Below are positions 1 to 8,359 of a stretch of 54,588 nucleotides of DNA, piece after piece. A model generated the notes under the pieces. The model worked only from the letters and a program-made list of their open reading frames with translations, ran no database searches and was not told the origin of the DNA. The DNA is from an uncultured Pelagibacteraceae bacterium (GTDB lineage: Bacteria > Pseudomonadota > Alphaproteobacteria > Pelagibacterales > Pelagibacteraceae): the NCBI GenBank assembly GCA_902588585.1, contig CACIPQ010000007.1, positions 1 to 54,588 of the forward strand, written 5' to 3'. Both the position numbers and the translations under genes were made by a program. The stretch's first letter is position 1; every line of letters begins with the position of its first letter.

Positions 1-785
1 AAATGAGATCATTACCATCTGGAATAGACCAAAGATCACCGGCAAGACACCCAGACTGGTTAGGCCCAGACGATCTTGCATTGAAAGTCCAAGAACTAAG
101 AGAATTAACAGACAATCAAGTTCCAATACAATTAAAATTAGGAGCTGCCAAAGTTTATGATGATGTACGTATGGCCGCGAAATGTGATCCTGATTCAATT
201 TATTTAGATGGAATGGAAGGATCTACCGGAGCTGGCCCACATATCGCTGCGGCAAATACTGGAATTCCTGGGATCGCAGCTATCAGAGAAGCAAGAAGAG
301 CTTTAGATGATATAGGTCAAACTGGTAAAGTCACATTAATTTATGCAGGCGGTGTTCGAGATGGAGCTGATTTAGCAAAAGCTTTAGCTTTGGGTGCTGA
401 TGCAGTTGCTATTGGAACTGGATCAATGATTGCATTAAATTGTAATAAAGAAATTCCAGGAGTAGATTTTGAAAAAGAAATGGGAGTTAAAGCCGGACAT
501 TGTTACCATTGTCATACCGGACGTTGTCCTGTTGGAGTTGCAACACAAGATCCAAAATTGAGAAAAAGATTAAACCCAGATGACGCAGCTCTTAGAGTTT
601 ATAACTATCTTCACTCAATGGCTCTTGAATTACAATTATTAGCACGAGCATGCGGAAAAACAAATGTTCACTCTTTAGAACCAGAAGATTTAGCGGCATT
701 AACAATGGAAGCTTCTGCTCTTGCAAAAGTGCCTTTAAGCGGAACAAATCATACAGTTGGAGTTGATGATTTCCACAAAATTTAG
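1..785 (+). CDS. glxD: GlxD/MgsC-type glutamate synthase-like FMN protein, C-terminal part (5' end cut by window)
   Basis: The open frame runs to the window edge, so the ATG at position 3 is probably internal and only the last ~260 residues are visible. They form the C-terminal half of a glutamate-synthase FMN barrel: a GGVRDGADLAKALALGADAV phosphate-binding segment around residues 116-135, followed by a cysteine motif C167-x2-C170-x4-C175 then PVGVATQ, which in the GOGAT family ligates a 3Fe-4S cluster. Stand-alone proteins of this kind are called GlxD or, in the methylamine pathway, MgsC (large catalytic subunit of N-methylglutamate synthase, which joins methylamine-derived nitrogen to a glutamate backbone). 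The neighbouring Amt channel and soxBDAG/mgdABCD-type operon support the MgsC reading by inference. Partner subunits (GlxB/MgsA, GlxC/MgsB) and a GmaS-type ligase would be expected just left of the window. Ordinary GOGAT activity cannot be excluded. Confidence 0.85.
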   Translation, partial: MRSLPSGIDQRSPARHPDWLGPDDLALKVQELRELTDNQVPIQLKLGAAKVYDDVRMAAKCDPDSIYLDGMEGSTGAGPHIAAANTGIPGIAAIREARRALDDIGQTGKVTLIYAGGVRDGADLAKALALGADAVAIGTGSMIALNCNKEIPGVDFEKEMGVKAGHCYHCHTGRCPVGVATQDPKLRKRLNPDDAALRVYNYLHSMALELQLLARACGKTNVHSLEPEDLAALTMEASALAKVPLSGTNHTVGVDDFHKI

Positions 786-792
786 ATAATTT

Positions 793-1182
793 ATGGCAAA
801 GAAAAAAAAGATAAAAACAAAAAAAATCTCTAAAGCAAAAGAAACTGCTAGAGAAAAAATGATCGGACAGCATATCGGATACCGGTATGATGTAAATTTA
901 GTTCCAGATTATAAAAAAATTACACCTTTCTTAAAAAAATATGTACAGCATATGGGATGGGACGATCTAAACTGGTTAGAAGATGTTCATATGGGCTATG
1001 AAGAAGGACGACCAGCTGTTTTTTGTAGAAATGCAAATGGATGGGTTACTATTCCAAAAAAAATTAAATTGCCAGACAATCAGCAAGATAGAGATATGAT
1101 CGCAAGAGAACTACTAGTTAAGTTTCAAATGTCTCCAAGACACCCGCTTGTTGATTTAAAAAAAGCATATAAAAAAAGTTAA
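793..1182 (+). CDS. uncharacterised 129-aa basic protein between glxD and amt
   Basis: It starts 7 bases after the glxD stop and is very likely in the same transcript. The first ~22 residues are extremely lysine-rich (MAKKKKIKTKKISKAK), followed by a globular-looking part with aromatic residues (HMGWDDLNWLEDVHMGYEEG) and a basic C-terminus. There is no signal peptide or membrane segment and no cysteine pair. I recognise no family. The lysine-rich tail could bind nucleic acid or an acidic partner, but this is only a composition argument. Its position between a GOGAT-like subunit and the ammonium channel suggests a role in methylamine or ammonium assimilation. Codon use and AT content look like its neighbours, so it is probably a resident gene. 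Confidence 0.7.
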   Translation: MAKKKKIKTKKISKAKETAREKMIGQHIGYRYDVNLVPDYKKITPFLKKYVQHMGWDDLNWLEDVHMGYEEGRPAVFCRNANGWVTIPKKIKLPDNQQDRDMIARELLVKFQMSPRHPLVDLKKAYKKS

Positions 1183-1224
1183 AAACACACACTTTCAAGT
1201 TGTTATAAAATTTAAAAGCCTCTC

Positions 1225-1256
1225 CAAACAACAATTCTGCGTCATTGTACTGTTTG
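1225..1256 (+). promoter_or_regulatory. hairpin in the amt leader
   Basis: An imperfect inverted repeat: left arm CAAACAACAAT at 1225-1235, loop of 8 bases, right arm ATTGT (1244-1248), a 2-base bulge AC, then TGTTTG (1251-1256). That gives 11 base pairs interrupted by one bulge. It lies 39 bases before the amt start codon. No T-tract follows, so it does not look like an intrinsic terminator. It could be a leader structure or an operator for a nitrogen-responsive regulator; the function is not shown by the sequence. Confidence 0.35.
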
Positions 1257-1295
1257 TCGCACCCAATACAATATTCCTTAACAAGAGGAGGGAAT

Positions 1296-2675
1296 ATGAC
1301 TGACGGATTAGATGCCTTAACTGTCATATTTACGGAATTTTACTACTGGATAACAGTAGTACTCATGTTTTTAATTCACGTGGGATTCTGTATGTATGAA
1401 GTAGGGGCTTCACGTTATAAACACCACCAACATACCTTAATGAAAAATACCATGCTGATACCTCTGGTAACAGTCACATGGTTTTTCTTTGGTTGGTGGA
1501 TATATTGGGCTTTCCCAACCGGACCAGGTATTGCACCGTCAATAATGACGGAAAGTTCTGGTTTGATTTTAGGCGGAGGATTTGGAGCAAATGATCTTGC
1601 AAATCCAACAAGCTCAATAATGGCGGTAAACTTAAATGATCATATCAATGGAGTGTTCTGGGCTGCGTTCTTATTATTTTCTTGGACAGCAGCTTCGATC
1701 GTTTCAGGAGCATTAATTGAAAGAATTACAACTTTTGCATTCGGAATTTTAGCGATTGCAATTGGTTCTGTATTTTGGACAATTGATGCAGCTTGGGGCT
1801 GGCACTTCGATGGATGGATGGTCAAACTTTTAGGTTATCATGATGCATATGCATCAGGTGTAATTCACGCTTGTGCCGGAGGATTTGCCTTAGGTGTGCT
1901 TGCAGTTTTAGGCGCACGTATTGGAAAATTTTCATCTAGCGGTGAACCAAGAAACATAGGACCAAGAAACCCTTGGTTAGTTTGTGTAGGACTGTTTTGT
2001 ATTTACACAGGTTTCTGGGGATTCTATGCAGCGTGTAATATACCAATATTTGATCTTGGACCTGAGTACGGAATGGAAGGAGTAACATTCTATACTGCAA
2101 CCAACATCTATATAACACCAACGACGCTTAGTGGTATTACTTTGAACTTCTTAATGTCTTTAGCTGGCGGTTTGTTAGCGGGATATTGGGTTTCAAAAGG
2201 CGATCCATTCTGGACTTATTCAGGTGGACTAGCCGGTATCATCACAGCTTCTGCTGGTAACGATTTATATCACCCAATACAATCACTGCTTATAGCAGGA
2301 GTTGGAGTATGGGTTGCGTACAAAATGCATTACTGGGTTGAACGTAAGTTCAAAATCGATGATGCAGTTGGCGCAGTTGCTGTTCACGGATACGCAGGAG
2401 TTGTCGGACTTATAATATGTGGTTTTGTTCTATGGGGATATCCTTCATCAGGATATGGAGACGCTTACGCAGCGATCAACCCAATGGGAATGATTATCGG
2501 AGCTATTATAATGTTCGGAGTTCTTGGTTTCTTACCAGGCTATATCATAGCTAAAATACTTCATGCAGCAGGTAAACTACGTATACCGCGCGAAGTAGAA
2601 TTAGCTGGGTTAGACTATAATATTATGGAGGCTGCTAAAAAAGATGAAAAAGCAGTTTCTTCAGCTAGTAGATAG
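1296..2675 (+). CDS. amtB: ammonium / methylammonium transporter (Amt family)
   Basis: A 459-aa polytopic inner-membrane protein with about 11 hydrophobic helices, typical of Amt channels that pass NH3/NH4+ (and methylammonium) into the cell. The twin pore histidines are visible: His191 in VIHACAGG and His364 in VAVHGYAG. An in-frame ATG exists at 1245, but the start at 1296 (MTDGLDALTV) is preferred because GAGGAGGG lies just upstream and because the hydrophobic protein begins there. A one-helix protein follows 16 bases downstream, and the pair ends at a strong terminator. No glnK (PII), the usual amtB partner, is adjacent. The location between a GlxD/MgsC-type gene and a sox/mgd operon suggests methylated-amine as well as ammonium uptake; that substrate assignment is inference. 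Confidence 0.95.
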   Translation: MTDGLDALTVIFTEFYYWITVVLMFLIHVGFCMYEVGASRYKHHQHTLMKNTMLIPLVTVTWFFFGWWIYWAFPTGPGIAPSIMTESSGLILGGGFGANDLANPTSSIMAVNLNDHINGVFWAAFLLFSWTAASIVSGALIERITTFAFGILAIAIGSVFWTIDAAWGWHFDGWMVKLLGYHDAYASGVIHACAGGFALGVLAVLGARIGKFSSSGEPRNIGPRNPWLVCVGLFCIYTGFWGFYAACNIPIFDLGPEYGMEGVTFYTATNIYITPTTLSGITLNFLMSLAGGLLAGYWVSKGDPFWTYSGGLAGIITASAGNDLYHPIQSLLIAGVGVWVAYKMHYWVERKFKIDDAVGAVAVHGYAGVVGLIICGFVLWGYPSSGYGDAYAAINPMGMIIGAIIMFGVLGFLPGYIIAKILHAAGKLRIPREVELAGLDYNIMEAAKKDEKAVSSASR

Positions 2676-2691
2676 AAAGGAGAAATAACTT

Positions 2692-2937
2692 ATGGCTACA
2701 GTAACTAATTGGGTACAGCATCTAACGACCGATACTGACTCATCGACTGACGGAATACAGGTTGCCGGGGAAATTTATCCTATGGTTGGAACCGAAGGAT
2801 GGCTACTTTTATTAGGTGTTATTTTTTGGTTAGCATGGCATTTTGCAACTGCTTCTGGAGAATCGGAAGAGCAAAGAAAGTTGGCTAAGAAGTCACCTGG
2901 ACCAAATGCTCATAAAAATAATATACCTGAGTGGTAA
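2692..2937 (+). CDS. small one-helix membrane protein linked to Amt (81 aa)
   Basis: It starts 16 bases after the amt stop with its own Shine-Dalgarno (AAAGGAG at 2676-2682) and shares the terminator that follows. The protein has a polar N-terminus of ~30 residues, one hydrophobic helix around residues 36-52 (WLLLLGVIFWLAWHF), and a charged Lys/Glu-rich tail ending in PEW. No family is recognised. The arrangement (channel gene followed by a one-helix protein) is like known small subunits or regulators of membrane transporters, so an accessory role for Amt is a reasonable hypothesis. It might instead be a general membrane microprotein. Coding status is well supported by the RBS, operon position and terminator. 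Confidence 0.75.
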   Translation: MATVTNWVQHLTTDTDSSTDGIQVAGEIYPMVGTEGWLLLLGVIFWLAWHFATASGESEEQRKLAKKSPGPNAHKNNIPEW

Positions 2938-2956
2938 TCTGAAATATTAAAAAATT

Positions 2957-2985
2957 GGGCGCTAATTTATTTAGCGCCCTTTTTT
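2957..2985 (+). terminator. intrinsic terminator of the amt operon
   Basis: A perfect 9-bp stem GGGCGCTAA (2957-2965) / TTAGCGCCC (2971-2979) with loop TTTAT, followed by six T (2980-2985). It lies 19 bases after the stop of the 81-aa gene. This is one of the clearest terminators in the window. Confidence 0.92.
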
Positions 2986-2997
2986 ATTTTAGAAATT

Positions 2998-3141
2998 ATG
3001 GAAAACGAAGATAAAGATAAAAATCAAAGACCATCTAGAATGATTAATATAGCTTTTCCAAAAGCCAGATACGGTTTTTTCTTAGCTATATTTATTATTA
3101 TTATAGTTTTATTAGTTCTTTACAAAGATTTGTTATTATAA
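2998..3141 (+). CDS. 47-aa single-helix membrane microprotein
   Basis: A short open frame with ATG at 2998 and TAA at 3139-3141. The product begins with a polar, charged stretch (MENEDKDKNQRPSR), then residues 26-43 form a strongly hydrophobic helix (GFFLAIFIIIIVLLVLY), and it ends KDLLL. It begins 13 bases after the terminator T-tract and stops 3 bases before the converging soxG stop, so it fills an otherwise empty slot exactly. No good Shine-Dalgarno or separate promoter is obvious, so expression depends on terminator read-through or an unseen promoter. I do not recognise a family. The basic patch before the helix predicts the N-terminus inside the cell. Confidence 0.5.
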   Translation: MENEDKDKNQRPSRMINIAFPKARYGFFLAIFIIIIVLLVLYKDLLL

Positions 3142-3144
3142 ACT

Positions 3145-3735
3145 TTAAACTCCAGCATACCCAAACTCTAATGCAGAGTCAGTGATATGATGATAAAATG
3201 TTTCACCAAAACTTCTTAAGGCTAACAAATTGAACGTATCCGGATCGTTATTAACAAAATCAATCACAACAGTAATTCCATTAAAAACTGTTCCAGCACA
3301 ATTATCTACTTGAATTTCATTAATATTAATTGGACATCCTTTTTTCAAAACTTCTTTTGCTTGAGGTCCTTTTATTTGTATTACAGCTCTTGAATGAGAA
3401 ATATCTGTAATAGCAAAATTTTCCCGATCACACTTGTTTTTAATATTACTAATTATATTTTTTTTACTAGATATGATTAACCAAGTTCTTGGTGCGCTCC
3501 AAAGAATTCTTGTTTCTTTATTTGCCGTTACTTTTGGATTATCTAAAGGCAATTCTAAATTTTCTAATTTGATAGTGTTGGGTTGAATTTTTGATTTTTT
3601 ATATTGAACCAAATGAATTATTGCTAAGTTTTTTACTTCTGAAATTTCAAGTAATTTTTTTCCACTTTGTTTTTGGTAATTTCCAAAGCGACCTTTTTTA
3701 TGAATATGTTCTAAAGAAGTCACAGCTAATTTCAT
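3145..3735 (-). CDS. soxG: heterotetrameric sarcosine oxidase gamma subunit / N-methylglutamate dehydrogenase subunit D
   Basis: Last gene of the soxB-soxD-soxA-soxG operon; its ATG overlaps the soxA stop by 4 bases (ATGA type). At 196 aa it matches the small gamma subunits. Segments such as RILWSAPRTWLI and HSRAVIQIKGPQAKEVL resemble the folate-domain-like fold of SoxG. In the complex, gamma packs against alpha and has a mainly structural role. The homologous subunit of N-methylglutamate dehydrogenase is MgdD; sequence alone does not separate the two here. Its stop lies 3 bases from the stop of a converging 47-aa ORF. Confidence 0.85.
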   Translation of the reverse strand: MKLAVTSLEHIHKKGRFGNYQKQSGKKLLEISEVKNLAIIHLVQYKKSKIQPNTIKLENLELPLDNPKVTANKETRILWSAPRTWLIISSKKNIISNIKNKCDRENFAITDISHSRAVIQIKGPQAKEVLKKGCPININEIQVDNCAGTVFNGITVVIDFVNNDPDTFNLLALRSFGETFYHHITDSALEFGYAGV

Positions 3736-6728
3736 GATCTTACCCTTTCACCTTTAGGATCTACATAATGTGAGGAAACAATCTCTACTTCAATACTTTT
3801 ATTTTTTAATGGTGACATGGCATAAAGTTTTTCTCCTATTCTTTTTTTTCCTTCTTTAAGAATAGCTAAAGAAAAAGGATTGTTATATTCAACACTCCAA
3901 CAAGAAGCTGATATATGCCCGAGTTTTGGATTAGGTAATGCTGCATTTTTGTCTTTAACTAAATGAGATCCTTCAGGAATCATGGTTTTTTTATCTACAG
4001 GTATTACGCCAACAATTTTTTCTCTATTAATATTTAAAAACGCCTCTCTATTTAAAGATCTTTTTCCAATAAAATCTTTTTTCTTGCTTAACATACCTTC
4101 AAGAGAAAGGTCAGAAGGGATTGTTCTTCCATCAATTTCCGATCCTGCTACGTGTCCCATCTCTATTCTTAATGTTGAAAGAGCTTCAGTACCATACGGT
4201 TGTATATTCATGTTTTTTCCTAATTCTATTATTTTTTTCCACATAAAAATTCCATGATCAGATTCAACGTTGATTTCATAAGCCAATTCTCCAGAAAATG
4301 AAATTCTGAAAACTCTTGCTGGAATTCCAAATAAATTTTCTTCTTTGAATCCCATAAATGGAAAACCTTCGTTTGAAACATCGGTTTCAGGAAAAAGTTT
4401 TTTTAACAAATTTCTTGATTTAGGACCAGCTACAGCCGCTCCTGCCCACTGTTCAGTTGTTGATAAGACATTTACATCTAATTCAGGCCAAACCACTTGT
4501 AAATAATATTCTAAATGTGCCAAAACATTTACTGCCTGTGCTGTTGTTGTTGTCATATGAAAATGATTTTCTGAAATTCTAGTTGTTGTTCCATCATCAA
4601 AAACAATTCCATCTTCTCGCAACATCACACCATATCTTGCTTTTCCAACCGGAAGTTTCATCCAAGCATTTGTATAAACTCTATTTAAAAACTCCGCTGA
4701 ATCAGGACCTTTAATATCTATTTTACCTAAGGAAGTTACATCACAAACTCCAACATTTTTTCTTACGTTTGCGCCTTCTCGTTTAGCAGCTTGTTGTAAG
4801 GTTTCATTTCCTTGTTTGTAATAACGAGGTCTTAACCAAAGACCAGCATCAACAAATACTGCATTATTTTTTTCATGCCATAAATGCATTGGAGATTTTC
4901 TTGTGGGTCGGTAATGTTTTCCTACTTCTCTTCCTACAATTGTTCCAATTGTAACCGCTGTATATGGAGGTCTAAAAGTAGTATGCCCAACCTCTGGGAC
5001 AATTTTATTTTCTATATTTGAAACTAATTGTAGTCCATTTAAGTTACTTGTTTTTCCTTGATCTGTAGCCATACCAAGAGTTGTGTATCTCTTAACATGT
5101 TCAATGGATCTAAACCCTTCTCTTATAGCTAGTTCAATGTCCGAAACATAAACATCATTTTGAAAATCCACACATCTTTTGTATTCTTTATTTTTTGGCA
5201 ACGGCATACACCAAAACTTCTCATAATTACCATAACTTTTTTCGTTAGATATCGGAGGATCAATTTTTATATTTTTTTTAGTTAGTTTATTTGATACTTC
5301 AAAACCTTTATCAAAACCATCTTTCAATGATTTTTTTAAAGTAAAAGAACCATTCGCTGACCCTATTGTAGTTTCATTTTGACGAGATTTATTGGGTATA
5401 AATGCACTTATCATTTCATCAAATTTTAATTTGTTTCCAGACTGTGACGATAGATGAACAGTAGGAGTCCAATTTCCAGAAATACATAAACAATCACAAG
5501 GAATACTCTCTAAATTTTCATAACCAGACTTATCATTATTTAATTTTCCAACTAAAGCTGAGCTTATTCTTAATTGACCCTCTGTGTTGGCTACCGCATG
5601 AGAAAATTTAATAGTAATACCCAAATCTTTTGCTTCTTTGACCACTGTACTTTCTGAAACGTTTCTAACATCAACAATTAATGGATCAATTCCATTTTTT
5701 TTAAATTCTATTGCTGTATCATATGCACTATCATTATTAGTAAAAATAATTGGTTTCTTTCCAACCAAAACACCATACTTTTTTATATATTCTTTTGCTG
5801 CCGCGGCTAATAATATTCCTGGCCTATCATTGTTTCCAAATATCAAAGGTCGTTCTATTGATCCCGTAGAGATCACAACTTCTTTTGCTCTTATGTACCA
5901 AAGCTTTTGTCTTGGTGTATATTTACTTGGAGATTGAATATGGTCCTTTGTTCTTTCAAACATTACCATCATGTTATGATCATAATATCCAAAAACTTGA
6001 GATCTGTTTTTAACAATTACATTGGGCATTGATTTTAGCTGCTCTACGGTCTCATCTGCCCATTCCTTTCCTGTTTTATTTCCAATAGTGACCTGATCAG
6101 CAAGCAAGCTTCCTCCAAACTTAGATTTATCTTCAGCCAAAATAACTCGAGCTCCATTTTTTGCTGCAGACAGAGCACTTGCCAATCCAGAAGGACCCGA
6201 ACCTACAATCAAAATATCACAATGTTCAAATTTGTGCTCATATCTGTCTGGATCTGGTTTTAAAGGAGCCACACCTAACCCAGCAGCTTTTCTGATAATA
6301 GGTTCATAAATTTTAGACCAAAAGCTTTTTGGCCACATAAAAGTTTTGTAATAGAATCCAGCTGGAAAAAATTTACTTAAAAAATTGTTTATTGCCCCAA
6401 AATCAAAAGATACAGATGGCCAACAATTTTGACTTTTTGCGACTAATCCTTCAACCAACTCAACTTCTGTTGCAACAGCATTAGGCTCAGTTTTTGCTCC
6501 GTTATACAGTTGAACTTTAGCGTTAGGCTCATCCTCCTTAGACCCTATAAAACCTCTTGGCCTATGATATTTAAAACTACGACCAACTAAATGAACTCCA
6601 TTTGCTAGCAAAGCCGATGCTAGCGTATCACCTTCATAGCCAAAGTATTTTTTTCCATTAAATTTAAATGAAATACTTTTTTTTCTATTAATGAAACCTT
6701 CTTTATCTAATCTATATTCTTGTGTCAT
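3732..6728 (-). CDS. soxA: heterotetrameric sarcosine oxidase alpha subunit / N-methylglutamate dehydrogenase subunit C
   Basis: 998 aa, the usual length for SoxA. Domains in order: an N-terminal ferredoxin-like fold (FGYEGDTLASALLANG, then GRSFKYHRPRG) without cluster cysteines; an NAD-binding Rossmann domain beginning near residue 170 (CDILIVGSGPSGLASALSAA); a middle pyridine-nucleotide oxidoreductase part; and from about residue 610 a GcvT-like folate-binding domain (DVTSLGKIDIKGPDSAEFLN). In this family the N-methyl group removed by the beta subunit is trapped on tetrahydrofolate by the GcvT domain, giving 5,10-methylene-THF. Substrate may be sarcosine or N-methylglutamate (the MgdC homologue). 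The gene overlaps soxG by 4 bases and follows soxD by 8 bases. The downstream C1 acceptor enzyme Fhs is encoded about 2.5 kb away. Confidence 0.93.
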   Translation of the reverse strand: MTQEYRLDKEGFINRKKSISFKFNGKKYFGYEGDTLASALLANGVHLVGRSFKYHRPRGFIGSKEDEPNAKVQLYNGAKTEPNAVATEVELVEGLVAKSQNCWPSVSFDFGAINNFLSKFFPAGFYYKTFMWPKSFWSKIYEPIIRKAAGLGVAPLKPDPDRYEHKFEHCDILIVGSGPSGLASALSAAKNGARVILAEDKSKFGGSLLADQVTIGNKTGKEWADETVEQLKSMPNVIVKNRSQVFGYYDHNMMVMFERTKDHIQSPSKYTPRQKLWYIRAKEVVISTGSIERPLIFGNNDRPGILLAAAAKEYIKKYGVLVGKKPIIFTNNDSAYDTAIEFKKNGIDPLIVDVRNVSESTVVKEAKDLGITIKFSHAVANTEGQLRISSALVGKLNNDKSGYENLESIPCDCLCISGNWTPTVHLSSQSGNKLKFDEMISAFIPNKSRQNETTIGSANGSFTLKKSLKDGFDKGFEVSNKLTKKNIKIDPPISNEKSYGNYEKFWCMPLPKNKEYKRCVDFQNDVYVSDIELAIREGFRSIEHVKRYTTLGMATDQGKTSNLNGLQLVSNIENKIVPEVGHTTFRPPYTAVTIGTIVGREVGKHYRPTRKSPMHLWHEKNNAVFVDAGLWLRPRYYKQGNETLQQAAKREGANVRKNVGVCDVTSLGKIDIKGPDSAEFLNRVYTNAWMKLPVGKARYGVMLREDGIVFDDGTTTRISENHFHMTTTTAQAVNVLAHLEYYLQVVWPELDVNVLSTTEQWAGAAVAGPKSRNLLKKLFPETDVSNEGFPFMGFKEENLFGIPARVFRISFSGELAYEINVESDHGIFMWKKIIELGKNMNIQPYGTEALSTLRIEMGHVAGSEIDGRTIPSDLSLEGMLSKKKDFIGKRSLNREAFLNINREKIVGVIPVDKKTMIPEGSHLVKDKNAALPNPKLGHISASCWSVEYNNPFSLAILKEGKKRIGEKLYAMSPLKNKSIEVEIVSSHYVDPKGERVRS

Positions 6729-6736
6729 GAATAAGC

Positions 6737-7003
6737 TTATAATTCCTCAGTTAATTTAGCTGTTTTAAAAATTTCGTGGGTTGATGTGTCTCTTAAGACT
6801 TTGAACCATTGCCTACATCCAGCTACATGATGCCATAATTCTGAGTGTTTACCCCTTGGATTATCTCTTAAATAAATAAAATTATCCCAATCTTTATCCG
6901 AAACTTCTTTTCCCAGTTCTGGTCTTTTTGTATTTGAATCTCCTCCGTATGAAAATTCATTTTGAGATCTTAAACCACAATGAGGGCATTTAATTTCTAA
7001 CAT
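6737..7003 (-). CDS. soxD: sarcosine oxidase delta subunit / N-methylglutamate dehydrogenase subunit B
   Basis: 88-aa zinc-binding small subunit. The four expected ligands are visible: Cys6 and Cys9 in CPHCG, then His59 and Cys63 in HHVAGCRQWF. In heterotetrameric sarcosine oxidase this subunit anchors the complex; MgdB is the homologue in N-methylglutamate dehydrogenase. It sits 3 bases downstream of soxB and 8 bases upstream of soxA, in the canonical B-D-A-G order. Length and motif spacing are normal. Confidence 0.9.
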   Translation of the reverse strand: MLEIKCPHCGLRSQNEFSYGGDSNTKRPELGKEVSDKDWDNFIYLRDNPRGKHSELWHHVAGCRQWFKVLRDTSTHEIFKTAKLTEEL

Positions 7004-7006
7004 TTA

Positions 7007-8263
7007 TTATCCTATCCAAGTTTTTGTTCCCAGGCCTTTTTCATCAATAAGATGGCCTGTATTAAATCTATTAAGCCGATATTTTGAACTTAGTTCATGA
7101 ACCTCATCTTTTGCAATTGTGTAGGCAAAAGTCCATCCAGAAATTGGTGTTGCTTTAAATCCTCCGTAGCACCATCCACAATTTAAATAAACACCATCAA
7201 TATGAGTTTTGTCGATGATAGGGGAACCATCCATAGACATATCCATGATACCACCCCATGTCCTTAACATTTTTAATCTACTTAAATTAGGAAACATAGC
7301 CACACCTTCTGTTAAAACATGTTGAAGAGTAGGGAGATTTCCTCTTTGCGCATAACTATTATAACCGTCTAAATCTCCACCCATAACCATTTCACCTTTA
7401 TCAGATTGGCTACAGTAAAAATGACCAGCACCGAAAGTTACTACATGGTCAAGAAAAGGTTTTACTGGTTCCGAAACACAAGCTTGAAGAACATGAGACT
7501 CTATAGGCAATTTCATATTTAATTTTTCAGCAAGCAAAGATGTATTTCCCGCAACACACAACCCAACTTTTTTTGTTTTAATATTTCCCTTAGAAGTTCG
7601 AACACCTTCAATTTTTCCATTTTGCACATCAAAACCTGTAACTTCACAATGTTGAATAATATCTACACCCATAGAATTTGCCTGTCTTGCATAACCCCAT
7701 GCTACAGCATCATGTCTTGCTGTTCCTCCTCTTGGCTGCATCAATCCTCCAAAAATTGGAAAACGTGCTGATTCAGAAAAATCTGCAAATGGAATCATTT
7801 TTTTTAATTCATCTCTTCCTAACATAACAGCATCAATACCATTCAATCTCATTGAATTACCTCTACGATAAAATATATTCATTTGTGCATCTGAATGTGC
7901 AAGATTGATAATTCCTCTGGGCGAGTACATTACGTTATAATTTAATTCCTGAGATAAATTTTCCCACATCTTCATCCCTTGTTCGTAAAAAAGACCATTA
8001 GGATCAAACATATAGTTGGATCTAAGAATTGTTGTATTTCTTCCAACATTTCCTCCTCCTAACCATCCTTTTTCTATGACAGCAATATTAGTAATTTTAT
8101 GTTCTTTAGCTAAATAATATGCGGTAGCGAGACCGTGTCCTCCAGCTCCTATAATTATTATGTCGTATTCTTTTTTAGGCTCAGAGTCTTTCCAAGCCAC
8201 TTCCCAGTCTTTATGGTTGCTAAATGCATTTTTAATCAAACTGAATATAGAATACTTTTGCAT
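7007..8263 (-). CDS. soxB: sarcosine oxidase beta subunit / N-methylglutamate dehydrogenase subunit A
   Basis: 418-aa FAD-dependent amine oxidoreductase of the DAO/MSOX family, the catalytic subunit that oxidises the N-methyl group. A dinucleotide-binding motif IIIIGAGGHGLATAYYLA lies at residues ~35-52. The motif RGGTARHDAVAWG has His184 at the place where tetrameric sarcosine oxidases bind FMN covalently. First gene of the operon; the promoter must lie in the 96-bp divergent gap shared with the EamA permease. The homologue in the methylamine pathway is MgdA. Given GlxD/MgsC and Amt nearby, N-methylglutamate is a serious candidate substrate; sarcosine from glycine-betaine breakdown is the alternative. 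Confidence 0.93.
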   Translation of the reverse strand: MQKYSIFSLIKNAFSNHKDWEVAWKDSEPKKEYDIIIIGAGGHGLATAYYLAKEHKITNIAVIEKGWLGGGNVGRNTTILRSNYMFDPNGLFYEQGMKMWENLSQELNYNVMYSPRGIINLAHSDAQMNIFYRRGNSMRLNGIDAVMLGRDELKKMIPFADFSESARFPIFGGLMQPRGGTARHDAVAWGYARQANSMGVDIIQHCEVTGFDVQNGKIEGVRTSKGNIKTKKVGLCVAGNTSLLAEKLNMKLPIESHVLQACVSEPVKPFLDHVVTFGAGHFYCSQSDKGEMVMGGDLDGYNSYAQRGNLPTLQHVLTEGVAMFPNLSRLKMLRTWGGIMDMSMDGSPIIDKTHIDGVYLNCGWCYGGFKATPISGWTFAYTIAKDEVHELSSKYRLNRFNTGHLIDEKGLGTKTWIG

Positions 8264-8359
8264 ACAATAATCTTATATAACCATAGTAAATTGTAAAAGG
8301 CCTTAATTAAGAGCGTCTTTTTTGGCTAAACAAAGAGGATAAAAAGTCTACAATCAAGA

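Noticed and set aside
592-873. Minus-strand ORF across the glxD end
   Set aside because: Antisense to two well-supported genes, Phe/Leu-rich composition typical of reversed AT-rich coding sequence, no ribosome-binding site.
1245-1295. Longer amtB start
   Set aside because: The extra 17 residues precede a clear Shine-Dalgarno and are not Amt-like; the leader hairpin also overlaps this stretch.
8264-8359. Glycine riboswitch before soxB or the EamA gene
   Set aside because: The 96-bp gap is too short and has no paired aptamer-like pattern; only the palindrome CTTAATTAAG is seen.
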